From Thamnaconus septentrionalis (taxonomy: Eukaryota > Chordata > Actinopteri > Tetraodontiformes > Monacanthidae): a DNA stretch of 64,000 nt. A program made the translations under genes and the position numbers. The notes under the pieces were generated by a model. That model was not told where the DNA came from. It ran no database searches and saw nothing but the letters and a program-made list of their open reading frames with translations. This document shows, in pieces, positions 34,681 through 54,904 of this stretch; the stretch's first letter is position 1, and each line of letters starts with the position of its first letter. The DNA is taken from NCBI GenBank assembly GCA_009823395.1, contig CM020512.1:13644905-13708904 (forward strand), read 5' to 3'.

Positions 34681-37600
34681 TCAGTTGCATTTTAACCTGT
34701 TCTTATGTCCTATCTGTCCTTTTGCAGTTTTAATTGTATGTTTCAATTTTGTTTCTCATTGTACTGCAATCTTGAATGGCTGAATGGTGTCTATTGATAA
34801 AATGTACAATTTTTATAATTGTCATTATTATTATTAGAAGGCAGTTGGGGGAAATAATGGGGTTGACACGTGAGGGTATAATGGCAGGTGAAGCAGACTG
34901 GATAGACCTATAGTGATTGGTGTAGGCCATAGATGAATGGGGTGTTTGGGTAGCTGGTTAAGAAGAATGACAGGTAGGTCATGAGGAAACCATGTTTTAG
35001 CATGTTTGTTGGGGCTCCAAGTGAAGACACGGCCATCCGAGAAAGCTTGTGCCAAGTTTCCTCAGAGGTTAAGTGGCAGGTGCGCGTTCCTTGGCAGCCA
35101 GAGTTAAACAACCTGGCTATTGACAAATTACAGTTTCAGCAACCATACCACGCTCGCGATCCAAAGTAATCTAGAGGACATGTTTGTGTTACAAAGGAAA
35201 GCGCTGGAGATTAACGAGCATCGTAAGGCATTCAACATAATGTTGAGGGAACTTTCACTAAATTAATACATTTTGTTTGTTTTAAAAGTTTAAGGCACTG
35301 ATCTCATCTCAGCACAGCCACAATCTCTCTCTCACAAACTGCAATGGCGATATTTTTCTTGACTTTATTTAGTCTGCTTGACAAAATGTTTCCATTGCGC
35401 TAGCACAAATGGAGTAGTTTTAGGCTGAATCACGGCTCCTCTAAGCAGACTGAAATACACTGTTACTTCTACTACCAATACTACCACTCCCGGGAACAGA
35501 GCAACATTTGTTACTTTATTTTCCAACTACTCTCTATAGAGACTATGCAGACCTGTATAAACAGCTGGATTGGTCTTGGCAGTGCTGCGTGCTCTCAATT
35601 CTTCATTCGTTTCTATCTGCTCAGTGAAGACACTCGCAAATTAGACAGAATGTCCTCTGCCCTGTCTATAGGGAGGAGGCAGATGGGTGCGTGCTCACTC
35701 AGAGTATTTTTATCATGCTCTGGCCCCTCGGGGCAGAGGGACATGTCCCTCTGCATTTCATTTTGGAGTTGGGTGCAGCATGCTGTGTAAATGTCGTCAC
35801 TATGATTCACACAATGCTTCCTTTATCCAGAGCAGGAAATGCCCACAGTTAATATCCAATGCAGCAGCAGCAGGCCACAATATCACAATTACTATAAACT
35901 CCCTGCAACATTTTAGATATGTCAGACAGTCAGATGACTCAGTGCAACAGCAGCTGCCTCCGTGTCATCAGTGTGTATAGTCATGGATTAATGCACTTGC
36001 TCAAACTGGTATTCACTGCTTATGAATCCAAGGAATGATGTTTTCAAATGGAAAAACAGCCCCCTGCCTACTTATCTTCTCAAGTTATCTTCTGCCAAGA
36101 GGTTTCATATTAAAATGCAAGTACATTGGCTTCTGACTAATGAAAATGTGTTTTAAATTTCACATCAGACTTGGTGACTCTTGGGAAATTCAGATAATTT
36201 CTTTAAAAACAAAACAAAACAGCTTAGTTCACTCGGTCACGGTAACTGCTCCAATTTTTCCCATTTTCCCCCCAAATGTTATTGTAACATCTGAGTCCTG
36301 TAAACTACCAAATGTTTATTGTATGAAGGTTTTTAGAGCATGTCTACCAGCTAGTGGGCTCTCCAGTTTAGTATGTGCCAACTGTTCTCTGTACACTGTA
36401 CATTGATTTATGCTGTCTTCTCAGCCCAGGTCACTCCTGAAGTTTTTAGCCTGGTAAAATAAACAGTTGTTTCTTGGAAATGTTCCTCCTATAAATAATG
36501 TAGCAGAGAACAATGTACATTCATTTGGCTGAATATTTCCACCATCACGCAAGAGTTTGTTTTCAAAAAGCATGAATCTTTTTTTGATGATTTTTCTTTC
36601 TTCCAGCAATGATTTGTCTGTGGTACACTTATCTAAACAATGACAAGGCACAAGCCTTTTTAATGTCAACCACAACGTCCCCCAGGCAAACATTACAAAG
36701 TCTCAGGTTTTAAAAAGGCAAATCTTTTGTTTATGAAAACAGCGCTGGCTGTTAACATTGTTCTTTTGTTGGAAGAGTGCACACGGTGACTTTGTCGCAC
36801 AGCTGAATACATTTAAAAAATGTTTCCTGTGTTAAGGTAACATTCATTTATTAAATTATCCTGCACTGATATTACTATTTGAAATCTGCCTTTGTAAAAA
36901 AAAAAAAAAAAAAAAAGAGTTTGCATGGAAGACAAAAATTCTGATACTTGACTCATTGAATTACATTAGCAGACTCATTAAATTGTAAGTATATGGCTGC
37001 AGCTATAGGTAACAATGAGTTGTGCTTAATGGTATTGACAGGCTCACAGAGAATATTACTACGCTGTAATTACGAAGTTACACATATCACTGCAACAATT
37101 AGAATCACGTACTAATAAAGCTAAATTTGATGGTAATGCTATTAAATTCTTACTTGTGCTCAACAAAATCAAACTGATTCCAGCACTGTATTAGTGTTGA
37201 TTAAAACAGAAAAATCACCAAATATGCAACTCATCCAAAAAGATACAAATATATATTGCTGCGATATTTCAGTCACGCACATTACCATTTCAGCTAGCGT
37301 GGCTAAAAATGGCCGGGCTCCAGCCCCTATCAACGTATGAAAAAAGTGTGGCCGCATGCCTGTGATGTGTGTGAGTGCATGAGATTACGCGTCCGTGACT
37401 TTGACAGAGTGCCCTGTCCTGAGCTGACTCTTGCCCAACGTCAAGGTGGATCTCTAATGAGCGGAATTTAACGGCCGTGCTCGCTCACGCCCGTCGAGGC
37501 TGGGAAGAGGAGCTTGTTAATGGAGGCTGAGGAAACGCATGATTGGGACAGAGCAAAACAAAGAAAGATAACTCCTTCCAAAAGAAAAACAGAGTAAATT

Positions 37601-40600
37601 GATGCTGGCGATCTGATCGCAAGGAGAGAGGAGAGGTAGAAAATCTGCAGTGACAGCAGGAATGAACAGACAAAAGGCAAAGACAAGCCAGGGATGGACT
37701 GTAAGATAAAGAGCGCGAGAGACAACAGAATAAATCTGCAGAGTGGTCCTATGCACTGCAACGCCGATTCCTCGGGCCCAACGGTGCAGCGCTACTGGCC
37801 AATGTATAACTTGCTTGTGCCACGCTATGTAAGGCGAGTTGTGAGAGTGTGAAGCAGTGTATGAATGTCAATTTGTGTGCATGTGGGACAGAGAGAGAAA
37901 CAGAAAGGGGGAAATGGGAGAGGGAGCATGTGTGGTTTACTTGGTATGCGTGTAGTGGGGGGGTCGGGGCCGTGGTGCTGGTTTGACCGTTGAAAAATTC
38001 CACACCTTTAGAAGAACGCATGGAGCAAATAAAGATCCCATCATGCACTCTTCCTTATTTCACTCATAGCTGCCGTAGAGAAAAAGAAACCGAATAACCA
38101 GAGGGGAAAGTGATTTATATTCATACAGATTACACACAGGGACTCTGTGAGAAACTTCTGCAGGCGAGGTCACCCGACTTTAAACATGATCCTTCGACTA
38201 AAAACTTCCAAGACAGACCAACGCCTGTTAAAGATGCCTCCCTGGCAGTGGCCCACTGCCGAAGGGGAGTGTAAAACTGGAGTGAAGCAACCGGCCACAC
38301 GGCGAGTTCCCGCTACATGAAGAGAAGAGACCCAAGACGCCGCCGTCCGCGCTTTTTAAGACGTCGAAAATGACGTCCGGCTCGAAAGTGCTGAGCCCCA
38401 CAACATCTTTGAGCGATGTCACGCCTTCATGTGGGCCGCAGATCAAAGGCTGAAGGTCAGCGTGGAGGGGCGAGGCGCTCCAAGTGCCCTGTGACTCCGC
38501 CACACACGGTACACAGCATGACAGGAACGGCCCGCTGCTCTGCAGATGGAAGGGGGGGTGAAAAAAAAACTACCGGCTATGCACGTTGGCATGTGATAGC
38601 CATCAGTTGTGAGAGAGTGCACGGTGAGAGCCCAGTGTCAGCGATGAATCGAGACGTGTTTTAAAATTTCAAATTAGCGCCCAGACGTTTCCCACAAACG
38701 CACCCTGAGAGACAGCGCGGTGAGTGAACGAGACAGCTGCTAAACCGTGCAAAGCCACAAAAAGTGCACAGTGAAAACACATGACAGGCATCGCAAGTCC
38801 TGAAGCGTTGGCCTGCGACTTGGTTTTCACCAAAGTGCCACTTAAACCGCGAGTGTCACAGTGTTGCGGCGGAGGGCAATTAAAAAGCCACACACTAGGT
38901 GCTGCGTGGTAAAGCAATCACCAGTTTTGTGAGCACTTTGTGTCAATGTCATTGAGAGAATAAAGTCCAACTGCAATGAGACATTTAGTGGACAGCGCTG
39001 TGGACACCCATGAAGCTCCATCACCGTAAAAGCCCTCAGGACCTCTGAGTGGATTGAGCCATGGTGCTATGTCTTGATTTATGCTTTATTTTCCACTGTT
39101 CAGGCAGTTCAGTACAGCCTGCGCCAGAGAGTTTGTTATGACTGTTAACTGGATGGTATTTTTTTAAACTGTGCTGCTTGGTTAAAAGGTGTGTGGCTTC
39201 ACATTTGAGTAAACTGTACTCTTTAAAGTGATCTCAAACCCTAGAGTAGGCCATTTGTTACACCTAAAACACCACTATATGGACCATCAGCGAGTTACGT
39301 ACTGGTTTTATTACACAACATCAACACAGCCAGAAAATCTCCCCTGAGCTGCCTTACAAATACATGGGGATCCACTGTAATAAGTCAGTGGATCAGGGCC
39401 TGTTGTTTCTATTGCCTGCGCGAGGATCTGTGTTAAATCCAGTAGCACTTTGGATCAGATCCGCCTGTGCATGTTGACAACACCCCCTGTTTCGACTGTC
39501 TAGCCTCACGGGACCAGTTCAAATCCTAATGCGGAACAGGTGAATCCAGACTGCGGCTGTTGTTGCTACATGTTGAGACTAATTAATCCTTGCAAATAGG
39601 CCTAAACACGTGCACAAGACCTTGCACACCTGCGAGCTGTGAGGAATGCAGAATACTGTATTAATCCTAAAAAAGAGGTATGTTTCCACAGTCCAATCAG
39701 TTGAATAAATAAATAAAGAGATAGCCAGTGGCAGCAGAAGTCTGCTAATTAAAGCCAAAACAACATGACCATGACCCGTGACCTCATGTGCTGAAGCCAG
39801 GTGACAACAAAGCTCATCATGAAAGAGGAGGTACCATGTTGTAACAATTTTCATTCTAAACTACAGTAAAGCAGCTCTGAATGATCATTTAACTGCATAG
39901 AACTACTATGCAGTTAACTCCACAAAACAAAATCTGTTTACAACCTTGTGACATCACAAAGGGCATATTTCCAGAACTATGTGCTCGGGCATAGAAACCC
40001 TAAACAGTCAAGCAAGTAGTTTGGTGACAAGCCAGAGACTCTGAGTCAAAGTGAATTTTTAAAGTGATTTTTGTATAGGATGGGCCCTACGTGTCTTGAT
40101 GGTAACTAGCATCACTACTTGTTGCTGCTTCCAAATGGTAATTACTCTCTTATGGCAATGACGCTTCATTTTTGCATTCAACATAACAATAAACAAATTA
40201 AACAGATACATTCGCAGGGGAACATGAAAACGTATTCAAAGTTCTATGCCCCAATATTGGAACCTTCACATCATCACACTCTGAAAAGTAGCAGAAACTG
40301 GAGGCTTAACTGACACACTGCTATGGGCAACAACAGAGTTTCACTACAACATTAAAATTATAATGCACTATTCATACCCCCCCCCCCCCTCCCCAATAAC
40401 TAAAACATTAAATACGGATGCAACCTCACCTGCGGACGCTATTAAACGCTGGTCACGAGCAGCCAAAGCCTATGACGAAGCGAAACAAAATGAGTCCTGC
40501 GCAAGATTCCACAAGATGGGAACACGAGCCGCCGTTACCCTTGACAACACAAAGCAAAAAAAAATAAAATAAAATAAAATAAAATTGAGACTCATATATG

Positions 40601-40639
40601 TCAAGAGCGAAAGATAACATTAATAAATAAATAAATATC

Positions 40640-41420
40640 GTCGCGCTACAACGAACTCCCTCGGGTTGGTTCAACGTCGCCACCGGAGTCGCGTGTGACG
40701 CACAGGTGAGGGCGACGTCACGTTGGGTCACTGCGCAAAGCGTGGCGGCCGCAAAGAAAAGCGCCGTATAGCCGTGAATCCCCCCGCCCCCACCCGTCCG
40801 TCCGTCCGTCCCTCCAACCTACTATCCATATAATATGACATACCTGCGTGACTCCTAGTAGCGTCCGCTGCAGCAGCAACGTCAGAGGACTAGGTCATGT
40901 CGCGTCAGCCTCACGAGTGTCCGGACGGTCCGCGACTCACACGAAGAAGAAGAAGAAGGAGAAGAAGAGGAAGACAAAACCTTTCCTCAACCGTCATGAG
41001 GCGCGGCGAGGTGGCGCTCTGCAGCCTCTGGTGCCCGTTCACAAGACGAACCTCCCTCCCTCACTCCCTCCTACCGACCACTTCATCTCTCTCCTCATCG
41101 CTCCCCTCCCTCTCAGTTTGCACTCCTCCTCCTCCTCCTCCTCCTCCTCCTCCTCCTCACAAGCGGATAAACCGACGAGCGGCTGCAACCTACCGCCGGG
41201 CACGCTTGTGTTACGCAACCCTCCAGTCCACCGCCGCCGCCGGCACGCACCGTCAGGTTGCTCGCCGTGGCTCTGCCATCCCAACTCAAGGACGACCTGT
41301 TCCGACAAATGCCCGGCAGAAATGTGACGACGCCGGCGTTGACATCATGGCGACACGTACCGAAACCGTCCTAGCTTGTGGGTTTTCCCCGCATCCCAGA
41401 ACTGAGTATCGGAAATGAGT
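40640..41420 (-). promoter_or_regulatory. GC-rich island, possible distal PRRT3 promoter
   Basis: CpG-dense sequence with a CCGT run near 40794-40811 and a TCC run near 41127-41158. On the minus strand a strong donor (CGCAG/GTATGT) lies at 40844, which could splice to the 5' UTR acceptor at 32724. That would make this the first non-coding exon and promoter of PRRT3. The pairing is inferred. Confidence 0.35.
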
Positions 41421-41695
41421 TTTCTATGGCATGTTGTGTGTCTGGGCCGGGAGGTGTGTCAGGACAGGAGTGAACTGTCGAGGCACCCCTCTGGCAGAGT
41501 GAGTGGTGCAGCAACTGTGGACAATGGAGCTGCTGGGAACAAAGCTGCGTGTGAAACCTTATACATGCCTCTCCTCCATCATGCCCTCCAACCAGGGCTC
41601 GTGAAGGCGAGCAGGGCACTCTGAGTCAAGATGAAACTGTTTCCTCAGTTGCTCGCTTACTCTCTGTCAACATTTCCCCCAACCTATCTGACGGC

Positions 41696-42010
41696 CAGTG
41701 TTGCTGGGATTACTCCATGAAAGTAATCCAACTACTGATTACTGATTACTCCTTAAAAAGGCAATCTAAGATGATGAAAGAAGATTCAATAAAAAAAATA
41801 TTGTTTTTCTAAATTTCAGACATTTTGTGGATATTAAGACATTTTTAGCTTGCAAAATATTTCACTAAAGTAATGGAATTGTTACTTGATAAAGTAATTA
41901 TGATACAATTACCAGTTTTGCCACAGTAATCCCGTTACATTACTCCATTACAAAAAAGTAGTTTAATTACAATAGTGGATTACTTAGTAATAGATTACTC
42001 GCCAACACTG
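41696..42010. mobile_element. Degraded hAT-like non-autonomous element
   Basis: It begins CAGTGTTG (41696-41703) and ends CAACACTG (42003-42010). The body is built from repeated TAATTACT/AGTAATC-type motifs. This matches a widespread fish repeat with CAGTGTTGGG ends that I know as hAT-like. It has no coding capacity. Confidence 0.6.
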
Positions 42011-45000
42011 CTGATAACCACTATCTAATTCCCAACCTGCCAGTTTGGACATGCTGCTGCTGAGGCTGCAGCTCTACTCTAAACTAAACGTGAGGGCAAT
42101 CATGCAACGCTGCTTCGAAAACATTAGCAGAAGAGACGTTTCTCCCCCGTCCCATTCAATCCCATCCCACGTCTCTGTTTCTGTGTGTCTGTGTGGGTTT
42201 GTCGGTGCTTTTGCATTGTCTGCACGGTACAGCTGAGTCCCAAAATAACCCGTTGCAGCTCAGAGGATTTTCTTAATGCCATTACATTACTACTGAGCCA
42301 GCAGGAGAGGCAGCAACGGGTTTCAAGGCAGTAATCGCCTAATTGCACATGGATCATGACTAATATTCTATACGCGGGCGATTACCAGTCAATCCAAATG
42401 AAACAAATGTGTACAAATTCGGTGAATTCCTCAAACTGGTTTATATTTCAGAAGTGCTACAGTCTGTGTGTAATTGTGCGTGTGTGTCTTTTTGTGTGCA
42501 ACTTGCTGCCGTCCCCGAAGCAATAACAATATGAAATGATTGTGTTGCTACTGTAATAAGATTACCGTAATCCTTTTAACCGGAGGGGTTCTGATTCAGC
42601 TGACAGCCTCAAACAATATCCCAACCCCTGGAGGAGTCTTTCAACAAGCACAGAGCTTTGTCAGTCCTGTCTCAACATGCTCTGTTTGGAAAGAGAGCGG
42701 ACTCATCCAGATCTCAACTTTGACCATTTCACGTTGCTCCATCGACTCTTTTTTTTTGGCTAAATTAGATTTTTCTTGAAACGTGTTTCAAATTTTGAGT
42801 TTGTGCATGCACGCTTTCTTATCTTGAGCTGTTAGGTTGGCTATCTTATTTAAAACCCTGTGCAGCCTGAGAGTTCTATCACCGGAAATTAAAATACAAG
42901 GTGCGATTTCTAAGAATTCCCAAGAAGAAACTCTATCACTCTGGGGTTGACTGCTGTGTCATTGGATTGGATAATAAAACTGCAACAGCCAAAACCTCAG
43001 TGTTGGCGGCATTACAAAGCTTATGATCAACTTCGCTTGTTTCTGTGCTCTTAGTCTTTCTCATTGTGGCCTTTTCCCGAGCATATGGTGAGACACCAAA
43101 AGAAAAAAAGAGAAAATCTACCCAATTCAGGGCCCCCGAAGACAGACTTGCGTGTGGGGACAGTTCTCCCTGTCACTCAGGCCCACCACCAGACCAGGCA
43201 GCATTACGTTTCAACCACATCTAAGATGAACCAAATATCTGTTTTAGTTTTATGCATCTACCTTCTTTTAAAAGACACTGTTATACAGTACATCTGTTAC
43301 AACTTAGAAATAATACCATGAATCAGTCTAAGTATACCCAGTCTGCATGAGGAAAAAAACGTTTTTGTTTTTTTTTGTAACCTAACTTATGATTGCCAAT
43401 ATTTTTCCACGACTGTGTGTTTTTCAAACTTGGACATGAGATTAGGCAAAGCCTTGATCTGCAAAACCTTCAGCACAATTACCATGCTATAAAGTCTGCT
43501 CTGATGTCACATGAGGATGGACTTTGACAAAGGACTAAAAGTTTTATGATTTTACTAGTAATATTTAATCAGCGGCAGACAAAACAGTATCAATGTGCTC
43601 ACGTGTTCAAAGGGGGATTTAATATTTAAAACCTTTATTTGTAAATAACGTGCACACTAGGTGAAGTGTTTCTTATCCACTGGATTCATATAGTGTTAAG
43701 CTCTTCAGCATTTGTGTCTCCTTTTTCTGTTGTTGTTCAGCTGCAATCTCAAGTCAACCTTTCTCATATTTCCCACCATCTTATGCATTAAGGAAGTCAA
43801 CTGGCTATGAAATAAAATAAAAGAGTGAGTCCACTTTATTTGAGCACACAAGCACAAGTTCTGATCTATGTCAACATTATCTCCTATATGTGTCACTTGT
43901 CACAATCTATTCTATCAAGATGTAGCGCCCCCCAGTGTCCGCACATGTATGATACAAATTGTCTTTTCAGATGAGCAATTCCTGAGGGCGCTACACAAGC
44001 TGAGACCCATCTCTTATATAATCCAAAGGCCACTGTTGTGAGAGGGGGGGTTGCATCTTTGCGTGTCAACATGCATCTGCACATGCCCTCGTACTCCCCC
44101 ACCTCCATGTCTCCAACCCCCAGCGCACTTTCACCTCTGCCTTTCTGTTCTCAGTCTATTTTTGATCTGCTTATTCTTCCTCTTCACTGTGACTCTGCCC
44201 TAAAGCTGAGCCCCAGTTTCTGTCCAGCCCAACAGAGGACCGGATGAAAGCTGACTCACATTTTCATTAACTCACATGGCTGAACAAAATACCAACGATA
44301 AACAACCTCCAGGGGTGTGAGTATTCCACACAGACATGCACACAGTGCAACAGCTGCACGCGTAATGCACCTGCTCATTCCCTCCATGTTGCTGAGAATT
44401 GATTTTTACATGAGATATAGTGAGAAGTTGGCAAGTCATGTAAACCTTTTATACATAAGGGAGATTTTCCACAAATGAAAATGAATTAGATATGACTAAA
44501 TCCTGCACTAAAGGGGCTAAAATAGGTCAAAGCAGAGTCACATGTCACCCCCAAAAGGTCCCATTAGATAACTCCACTGGCATTTAAAAAAGAAAGAAAG
44601 AAGATAATGCAAGTCAAATTATACACAGCCATCCAGGCAAAACATCTTATTATAAATGAAAAATAGTCCTTCAAAATAAAACTGCTGTCATACATTTTAA
44701 ATGTGCCAAATGGACAGTTATGACTCACACACATATGTAGATGCTATGACATATTGTCATATGATATATTAATAATCAGAAGTCACATAAACCTGCATTT
44801 CTTCTAATTTTCTTCAATTCTGCAAATGCCCTACTATTTTGGTACACTTTTTGGTCACACTGCCACCTAGTGTCCTTTTCTATCAGTATTTAGCAGACCT
44901 GAGATCAGAAAAGGCAGAAATTTAGAAAGATTATACAGCTTGAACTTTTCTCTGAAAATACACAAGAAATTAGAAAATATATAATTTCTTTAATATAAAA

Positions 45001-45063
45001 ACACATTACAAAAAAAACATTTCTGAATGCATGTTAATGTGTCCATTCACTTCTATACAGATT

Positions 45064-47595
45064 TTATTTTTTGTGACGTGCTGACTTTGTTTTCATGATT
45101 CTAACAGGCTTGTTGTCCTCTTCTTTGATTTTTGCTTTTTTGCCAACAATTCTTATTTCTGCTTTATCATATTCTTCTTTTTGCAGATGTTTTTCATTGG
45201 GCATTTCTTTTAGCTTTTGGAACTTCTTGAGGTCAGCACAGAACAAGACCTGAAATAGAATATTTAACATAAAATAACTATAGTGAATATCAAAAGAGAA
45301 AAACATAGACAGAGAAAGTGTGTTGCAACTCACCGACTGTGCCCAGCCAGCATAAGGGCCCCAGAGTTTTCTGAAAAAATCTCCTATGTAAAAACAAAAA
45401 TACAAAGAAAGTTATTCGGGGGAATTGAAGAAGGCAAACACGATTCAGAAGAGGCCACATCCAGAAGAGGATAATAACCAACCAATATCCCTGTGAAGTT
45501 TATCTGTGATGCTTTTCTGTCCTTTTCCAGATGCAAAGGCGTAGTCACGTTTCGCAATCTGCCACACGTGCGTGTCTATCGGTACGGCCTCAGACTTATC
45601 CAGGGACATGAGACACACACAGTCTGCCACCTACAGGAAGACAAAAATTGTGCTTCTATAAGAAACTACTCTATTTAAAAAAAAAATAGCGGCTATATTT
45701 TTCTTTTACTGTACCTTGGTGCCCACGCCAGGGAGGGTACGCAGAGCATCACGAGCCTCCAGATATGGCACGGTGCGCAGGCTATCAAGCCACTGGGGCC
45801 CATGGGTGTCCAGTATCTGTTTAGCACTTTGCTGTAGGAAGCGGGCCCTATATCCAAAACCAAGATCCCTGAGGCGCGCCTCGATGCCATTGTCTGACGA
45901 TTAGATTGAAGAAAAACACAATTAGGGAGAGTAGGGGCTTGCTTTTATTTTGTGAAGACAGAATGTTATGAAAAAACTAAGCCCCTTAATACTCTTTTAG
46001 GTGTTCAGTAACAGTGCATGTATTTAAAACAACAAAAATAACAACCAACAAATAATGCTAAAAAGAGAGAATTTCACACCTGCAAGCACAGACAGGGAAG
46101 GAAAGTTGTGATGCGCCGTCAGATCCAGTTGGCACAGTGGCGTTCCAAGAGCCTGGCACAACCGCTCCACCATGCCTTGGATGCGTGATATGTGGTTGTT
46201 AGAGGTGCAAATAAATGAAAAGAGGCATTCAGTTGGCTCCTGACGCAGCATTCGCACACCTGGGGAGACATAAGAAAGGCCGTCAGGTTAATATGGTAAA
46301 TGTTGGATTAGTAAATACGGTGCATGTGTGCAGGCAAAGAATTTATTGACCTGTGAAAATGTCTGCAATATTTCTGAAATGAGGATCTGCATCTCCCCAC
46401 TTCTTGTAAAGGTCCTCGAGCTTCACATTTAGCTGGAAGTAATCTCTCAGCATTTCTGTTTCCTCCACACTGCCGTGCACTGCAGTCACTGGCTCCTCCT
46501 CATCCTCCTCCTTCTTCAGCATCCCTTTAAACCTCTTTTCTGTCTTATTTTCCACCTGAGGAGACCCAGCAACTATTCCAATCTTGTCATCCTCCTCCCC
46601 AGGACGTTCCTGATTTTTGTACACATGGTACCAAAGGGTATCTTCTGTTTGGGTCAGAGTCCAAACTCGTCCTCCCATCACTCCCGTCCAGTGGCCGTCT
46701 GCTGTTTCTCTCCATCTGTGAGGCAATACAGAGGTCTCTTTTACACACATTCCAAATGACATAGTATAATCCGCAACACCTGTAACATTTATAGTTTAGG
46801 TAGAAAAAAAAAAAAAAGACATACCAAATTGGATTGGATTATAGATATTCAATGTTTGTTCCCTTAAATATTTTTCTTCCTTTATGCATTGATATTGCCA
46901 ATATGAAAATAACAAATTAACATTTGATTACATAATGGGATAAATAAGTTAATACAAAAGATTTGTTTCCACAAATAATTGAATCTGTATCTGGTTTAAT
47001 TTTTTTTTCTTTTTTGAAATAAAGATTAAGAATTAAGAAAAAAAATGTATTTAAAGATAAACGTAATGTAAATAAAATCATAGAGGACTTGCATCACGCA
47101 AATTAAATTACAATCTGTTGGTTTAAAGCACAAAGGCGTTTGTATTTCCAGCAAATCATTAAAGATCGTGATTATACGTTGCACTGTGTTCATACTAAAC
47201 AAAAGACATACTTATATTACTGGTGTTGATATATCACAGAATGTCCACAGTAGTAAGGAGCCTTTGACCCTGAACTACATAGATTTCAATCGATGAACTC
47301 ACTCATGAGACATGCATTAAGTGTCGGGGTCACACAGATGAACTCTTTGCTTTGATGATCAGTGCGTATTGATAGTATAAATCGTGTATCACATGAATAT
47401 GTTCATATGACACACGACGCAATTAATTTATAGCACAATTAACAACCTCTTAGAAATCGTCATGCATACAAGCTCGGCAACATACCGAAAAGATTGACCA
47501 CAAGCAAGGGTAAGATCCAGGCGGAGTTCAGACTTGGCACAGGGCAGACACCTCCACATTTTTGCCCCCGATGTCAACACGGCGTGTTTGGCCAT
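45064..47595 (-). CDS. OGG1: 8-oxoguanine DNA glycosylase
   Basis: Predicted 405-aa nuclear/mitochondrial base-excision repair glycosylase/AP lyase that removes 8-oxoguanine opposite C. Exons: 47595-47486, 46715-46351, 46259-46080, 45893-45715, 45630-45483, 45383-45334 and 45249-45064 (1218 nt in frame). Landmarks: [18 protein letters not shown], the [17 protein letters not shown] helix region, the helix-hairpin-helix [14 protein letters not shown] with the Schiff-base Lys at 278, and VPIDTHVW with catalytic Asp at 297. Both are shifted by 29 from human Lys249 and Asp268. [18 protein letters not shown] follows, then a basic tail. The extra length is mainly an acidic, charged insert at about residues 71-122 in exon 2. 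The start ATG opens [14 protein letters not shown]. It is divergent from QARS1. Confidence 0.95.
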
Positions 47596-48868
47596 AACTA
47601 TGTCGATGTTTTCCAGTCAATGTTTGGGTGACAAATCACGGTACTTTTACATACAGATATTCAACGACAGATATACTGACATACAAGGTTATATATAAAA
47701 CATCCGCCGTATTAGTGCACTGCAGACTTCGAAGTTTAAGGCTCACTCCGCCTACTTCCTGATTACGTCATTTCCCCCTAGCTACGGACGCCGATGTGGA
47801 TGTGAATGCATCCACATGAGCGACTTTTTTTTCCGACGTCAAAGTATATTCCAAACTAACCGTTCTTGTAATGGTAATGGAAATGGTACTGACACCACTA
47901 TTTTGTAAAGTCATATAAAAACGTTCTCAAAACGTAAATAACTTGCGCGGAGTTTTTAAATGGACAACAGAGACATTACGCGGCGTTACACACCTCCACT
48001 AAATTTGTGGGACAGCCTACAGAATGCTGACTACACTTGTAATCACACTGGCAACGGTAAAAATGTATATTGATTACATACGTTTAAAAACAATCACTTC
48101 CAATTCAATAAATTAAGGAGACAGTCTATAAATCAAGTGTCATTCTGATGCAACGTTGCGCTGAGTGAGGGGTTATGCCAAAATCTGTATTCCTGCCGAG
48201 ATTCAGATTACCGTCGACGGGAGTGCGCACACTTTAGCATAACCTACATAATACTTGGGGTTCATTAACTATTTTGTTAGTACAAATTTATCTGTACTTT
48301 TAATTTAGAATTCGCTGGCTTACTGGCAACCGGTTACGATTTGAATACATGATAAACTGTCTATAGACAACGTGTAAGATGTGGTATACTTTTATTCAGC
48401 AGCACCCGCTGCCTTGCCATCATTAAGACCTGACTTTAGTCAAATATTCAAAGTCAAAAGTCCTCTCATCCACATACTGACTGAACGCTCTTCTGCTTCT
48501 TCTGTTGCCCAAATCATAATTTCATATATTTTCTGCTTTCTGCTCTCGCGACTTGAGAGTGATTCTTGACAGGATAGCAAAACTCGGCATAGCATCTACG
48601 GGTTCTACCAATAGACTGTCTAGTCCCGCCTTTCTGCCATCAAAACGTCTTCTGAAAGGCTCGCTCGCTTGAAATGGGCGTTAACCTCCGTGGGATTGGG
48701 CAGGACAATACGTGCCCGCCGGGCCCTATTGGTAGCTTCTCCCGTATCTCAACCCTTGTGGGCCACACCGGAAGCGGGCTCCCTCTTCTACATTAGGACG
48801 AGGCGACTGGCGGTGTGCTGCTAAAGTGTGTCGTGTCTGCGGTGTGTTTCTTTGAACACGGCGAACAA
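47596..48868. promoter_or_regulatory. Divergent promoter region of OGG1 and QARS1
   Basis: 1.27 kb between two start codons that face away from each other. The QARS1 side has inverted CCAAT boxes (GATTGGGC and TATTGGTA near 48694-48734) and an ETS-type CCGGAAG at 48768-48774 about 95 nt before the start codon. No TATA box is clear, as expected for housekeeping genes. The middle part is AT-rich and probably not shared promoter. Confidence 0.5.

Positions 48869-54904
<6,036 letters not shown>

Larger units (their letters stand above)
32725..45063. other. 12-kb stretch without recognised coding exons
   Basis: Between the PRRT3 start exon and the OGG1 stop I see no exon with homology I can name. 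The stretch holds a degraded LINE (34205-34680), an A-run near 36897-36916, a GC-rich island (40640-41420) and a hAT-like element (41696-42010). The rest is AT-rich. It is probably the first intron and promoter of PRRT3 plus the OGG1 3' region. Confidence 0.55.

Noticed and set aside
40897..41418. 173-residue open frame in the GC-rich island
   Set aside because: Dominated by Arg and Pro runs from AGA and CCT repeats; no domain, and no sign of coding conservation can be judged here.
45063..45068. AATAAA overlapping the OGG1 stop codon as a poly(A) signal
   Set aside because: It arises from the Lys-Lys-stop codons; cleavage there would leave almost no 3' UTR, and no supporting downstream element was evident.
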